A stretch of DNA of 8,180 bases from Nitrospinota bacterium (GTDB lineage: Bacteria; Nitrospirota; Nitrospiria; Nitrospirales; UBA8639), in the NCBI GenBank assembly GCA_022561525.1, contig JADFRB010000058.1:1-8180 (forward strand), read 5' to 3'. Below the pieces are notes generated by a model that did no database searches, was not told the DNA's origin, and worked only from the letters and a program-made list of their open reading frames with translations. The translations under genes were made by a program, and so were the position numbers. Every line of letters starts with the position of its first letter. The stretch's first letter is position 1. This document shows, piece after piece, positions 6,160-8,180 of the stretch.

Positions 6160-7382
6160 GTAAAACCCTGTTGATGGTAGGGGGAGGAATTGAAGCCCTT
6201 CCTGGCATTCGGATGGCCAAGGAGATGGGATTGCATGTCGTGGTGAGTGATCAAAATCTCGATGCTCCAGGCTTCGCCTTGGCTGATGATCGGTTGATTG
6301 TCGACACGTATGATGTCCCTGGTACAGTGGAAGCTGCCAAACGGTATCATCAGAATTCGCGACCTCTTCATGGTGTCATCTGTATTGCCTCGGATGTGCC
6401 ACATACCGTCGCCAGCGTTTCGCAAGAGTTAGGGCTCCCAGGCATTCCTCTTGAGGCCGCTCGTTTGGCCATGGATAAACTAGCGATGAAGCAAAAATTT
6501 ATTAGGGACGGGGTCCCAGTTCCCTGGTTTTCACCCGTAGAGTCGATAGAGCATCTGCGGGAGATTGTTGACAGGAAAGGACTCCCATTAGTGATTAAGC
6601 CGGTGGATAGTCGTGGAGCCAGAGGAGTCTTGCGACTTACGGCTCAGGTTGATTTAGATTGGGCCTATCAGCTGTCTCGAAGTCACTCGCCAACCCAAAG
6701 AGTCTTGGTTGAGCGATTTCTTCCTGGGCCGCAAATCAGTACAGAGACCATGATGCTAGATGGAGAGGCGTTTACCCCTGGATTTTCTGACCGAAACTAC
6801 GAGTTTCTTGAACGGTTTGCCCCACATGTCATCGAAAATGGGGGAGAGTTGCCCAGTCATTTGCCGCCAACTGTGCAGCAAGATGTCCAACGAGTTGTGA
6901 AACAGACGGCTTTGAGCATGGGGGTTCGAACAGGCGTGGTTAAAGGGGACATTGTTGTTTCAAATGGTGAACCGTATGTCATTGAGCTAGCGGCTCGACT
7001 CAGTGGTGGATATTTCTGTACGCATGAAATTCCTTTAAACACAGGTGTGCAGTTTGTTGAGCATGCTATCCGTCTCTCTTTGGGTGAGAGGGTGCACTCT
7101 TCCAATCTCGAACCACGTTTCCAAGTGGGTGTGGCTCAGCGATATCTTTTTCCCGAACCTGGGTGTGTTGTTCGAGTGTCTAATGTGGAAGAAGCTGCCA
7201 AGCTCCCTGGGGTAGCCTTTTGTGATGTCAAAGTGGGTGTGGGAGATATCATCCAGGCGATTGACAGTCATCCTACCCGAGCTGGCGTGGTCATTGCCAC
7301 TGGGGGGGATAGACATGATGCCATTGCCAAAGCCTCAGCTGCGATTGAGGCCATACACATTGAAACGGTTCCGGTGAAGTAG
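6156..7382 (+). CDS. ATP-grasp ligase (PurK / L-amino acid ligase-like)
   Basis: The protein has 408 residues from TTG 6156, and TTGA overlaps the SDR stop. Three regions are visible. A pre-ATP-grasp Rossmann-like domain spans about 1-105 (L-L-M-V-G-G-G, then V-V-S-D-Q-N-L-D-A-P-G). The ATP-grasp core spans about 110-300, with nucleotide-binding Lys148 in V-I-K-P-V-D, a glycine-rich loop S-R-G-A-R-G-V, Glu186 in V-E-R-F-L-P-G, and metal-binding Glu277 in I-E-L-A-A-R-L-S-G-G. The C-terminal region, about 310-408, resembles the terminal domain of L-amino acid ligases (P-G-V..., R-A-G-V-V-I-A-T-G-G). The E-L-A-A-R form, lacking Asn of the E-x-N motif, is as in PurK/PurT. The family joins a carboxylate, via acyl phosphate, to an amine or similar nucleophile using ATP. 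In this context it might form an amide on a sugar acid or attach an amino acid to an amino sugar; that is inference. It is 3 bases from the next gene. Confidence 0.92.
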   Translation: MSKTLLMVGGGIEALPGIRMAKEMGLHVVVSDQNLDAPGFALADDRLIVDTYDVPGTVEAAKRYHQNSRPLHGVICIASDVPHTVASVSQELGLPGIPLEAARLAMDKLAMKQKFIRDGVPVPWFSPVESIEHLREIVDRKGLPLVIKPVDSRGARGVLRLTAQVDLDWAYQLSRSHSPTQRVLVERFLPGPQISTETMMLDGEAFTPGFSDRNYEFLERFAPHVIENGGELPSHLPPTVQQDVQRVVKQTALSMGVRTGVVKGDIVVSNGEPYVIELAARLSGGYFCTHEIPLNTGVQFVEHAIRLSLGERVHSSNLEPRFQVGVAQRYLFPEPGCVVRVSNVEEAAKLPGVAFCDVKVGVGDIIQAIDSHPTRAGVVIATGGDRHDAIAKASAAIEAIHIETVPVK

Positions 7383-7385
7383 GGT

Positions 7386-8180
7386 ATGGTCAAAGAACCC
7401 TTACATCTTTTTTCGGTCTTCCACCTCAATCTCGCCTATTCGTCCATTGAAGAAGAACAACGTTCCGAAGTCATCACATGTTGTTACTGGCCACTCCTTC
7501 GTCTTGTCCGGGAGTGTCACGTGCCACTGGGTATTGAGATGTCAGGGTATACACTCGAAGTGATTGCTCAAATTGATCCGGTCTGGGTCCAGGAGATGCG
7601 GGATCTGGCTGACCAAGGACACTGTGAACTTCTGGGAAGTGGATATGCCCAACTCATCGGTCCTCTCGTGCCCGCTCAAGTGAATTCGAAGAATCTGCAA
7701 TTAGGTCATGCTGTCTATCAGCAGCTGTTGGGAGTACGTCCTACAATTGGCTATGTCAATGAGCAGACCTACTCTGTGGGAATGATTCAGCATTATTTGG
7801 ACGCCGGCTATCAGGCCATTATGATGGAATGGGATAATCCCGCTCGGAATCACCCCAAGTGGGATTCTGAGTATCGATACTTTCCCCAATATGCCTGTGG
7901 CCAGCATGAAGAGATGATTCCTCTGATCTGGAATCAATCCATCGCATTTCAAAAATTTCAGCGGTATGCCCATGGTGAGTTAACCCTTGTGGAATACCTA
8001 GAGTACCTGGCCGGGCATAGGTCAGCCGGTCCACGCGCCTTTCCCCTCTATGGGAATGATACGGAAATTTTTAACTTTCGTCCCTGCCGCTATGAGACCG
8101 AAGAAACCGGCCTAGGGGATGAGGAGTGGGGGAGGATTCGGTCCCTTTTTGAAATCCTCCAATCTGACGACCGCTTTCGG
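7386..8180 (+). CDS. GH57-like glycoside hydrolase, 5' part (3' end outside window)
   Basis: The frame is open from ATG 7386 to the window end, 265 codons with no stop. A weak GGTGA (7373-7377) precedes the start. The sequence follows the layout of family GH57, (beta/alpha)7-barrel retaining enzymes on alpha-glucans and related glycans. I see V-F-H-L-N-L-A-Y-S at 11-19 (region 1, His13), E-L-L-G-S-G-Y-A-Q at about 82-90 (region 2), G-Y-V-N-E-Q-T-Y-S with candidate nucleophile Glu126 (region 3), and Y-G-N-D-T-E-I-F-N-F with candidate acid/base Asp225 (region 4). Conserved-looking blocks M-M-E-W-D-N-P and S-I-A-F-Q-K-F-Q-R-Y are also present. Region 1 lacks the His-Gln-Pro of classical GH57 amylases, so this is a divergent subgroup and the substrate is open. 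No signal peptide is seen, so it is probably cytoplasmic. Spacing to the ATP-grasp gene implies one operon. A polysaccharide deacetylase-like fold is the main alternative. Confidence 0.85.
   Translation, partial: MVKEPLHLFSVFHLNLAYSSIEEEQRSEVITCCYWPLLRLVRECHVPLGIEMSGYTLEVIAQIDPVWVQEMRDLADQGHCELLGSGYAQLIGPLVPAQVNSKNLQLGHAVYQQLLGVRPTIGYVNEQTYSVGMIQHYLDAGYQAIMMEWDNPARNHPKWDSEYRYFPQYACGQHEEMIPLIWNQSIAFQKFQRYAHGELTLVEYLEYLAGHRSAGPRAFPLYGNDTEIFNFRPCRYETEETGLGDEEWGRIRSLFEILQSDDRFR

Noticed and set aside
1..8180. Mobile element, integrase, CRISPR array or tRNA gene
   Set aside because: No transposase or integrase motifs, direct-repeat arrays or cloverleaf-like segments were found; the window is almost entirely filled by metabolic genes on one strand.

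Overview
The window holds eight protein genes, all on the + strand, tightly packed and apparently forming two co-directional transcription units. Overall base composition is near 50% GC. Starts are a mix of ATG, GTG and TTG, and several genes are joined by 4-base stop/start overlaps. This is a bacterial pattern. Nothing fixes the taxon; a free-living Gram-negative lineage such as Nitrospirota would fit the style, but that is only an impression. I see no rRNA, tRNA, CRISPR array, transposase or long repeat.

Unit 1 (bases 1-5196): the 3' end of a short-chain dehydrogenase/reductase (SDR); a cobalamin-binding radical SAM enzyme; a class I SAM methyltransferase with an unrecognised N-terminal half; and the N- and C-terminal subunits of a split transketolase, overlapping by ATGA. 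Gaps in this unit are at most 55 bases. A 204-base AT-rich gap (5197-5400) follows, with a weak promoter candidate and an 18-codon micro-ORF overlapping the transketolase stop.

Unit 2 (bases 5401-8180): a complete FabG-like SDR; an ATP-grasp ligase that begins at a TTG inside the SDR stop; and, 3 bases further on, a GH57-like glycoside hydrolase that runs off the end of the window.

Taken together (inference), the set looks like part of an accessory pathway that makes or decorates an unusual sugar or glycan. The transketolase would move a two-carbon unit, the SDRs would reduce, oxidise or epimerise, the radical SAM enzyme and methyltransferase would modify carbon or heteroatom positions, the ATP-grasp enzyme would form an amide or similar bond, and the GH57-like enzyme would act on a glycan. 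No glycosyltransferase, nucleotidyltransferase or transporter is visible, so the product and final destination cannot be read here. The most concrete anomaly is in the transketolase C-subunit, where two substrate-contacting positions (E. coli TktA His473 and Ser385 by my hand alignment) are Ala126 and Gly43, while the other compared positions are kept.
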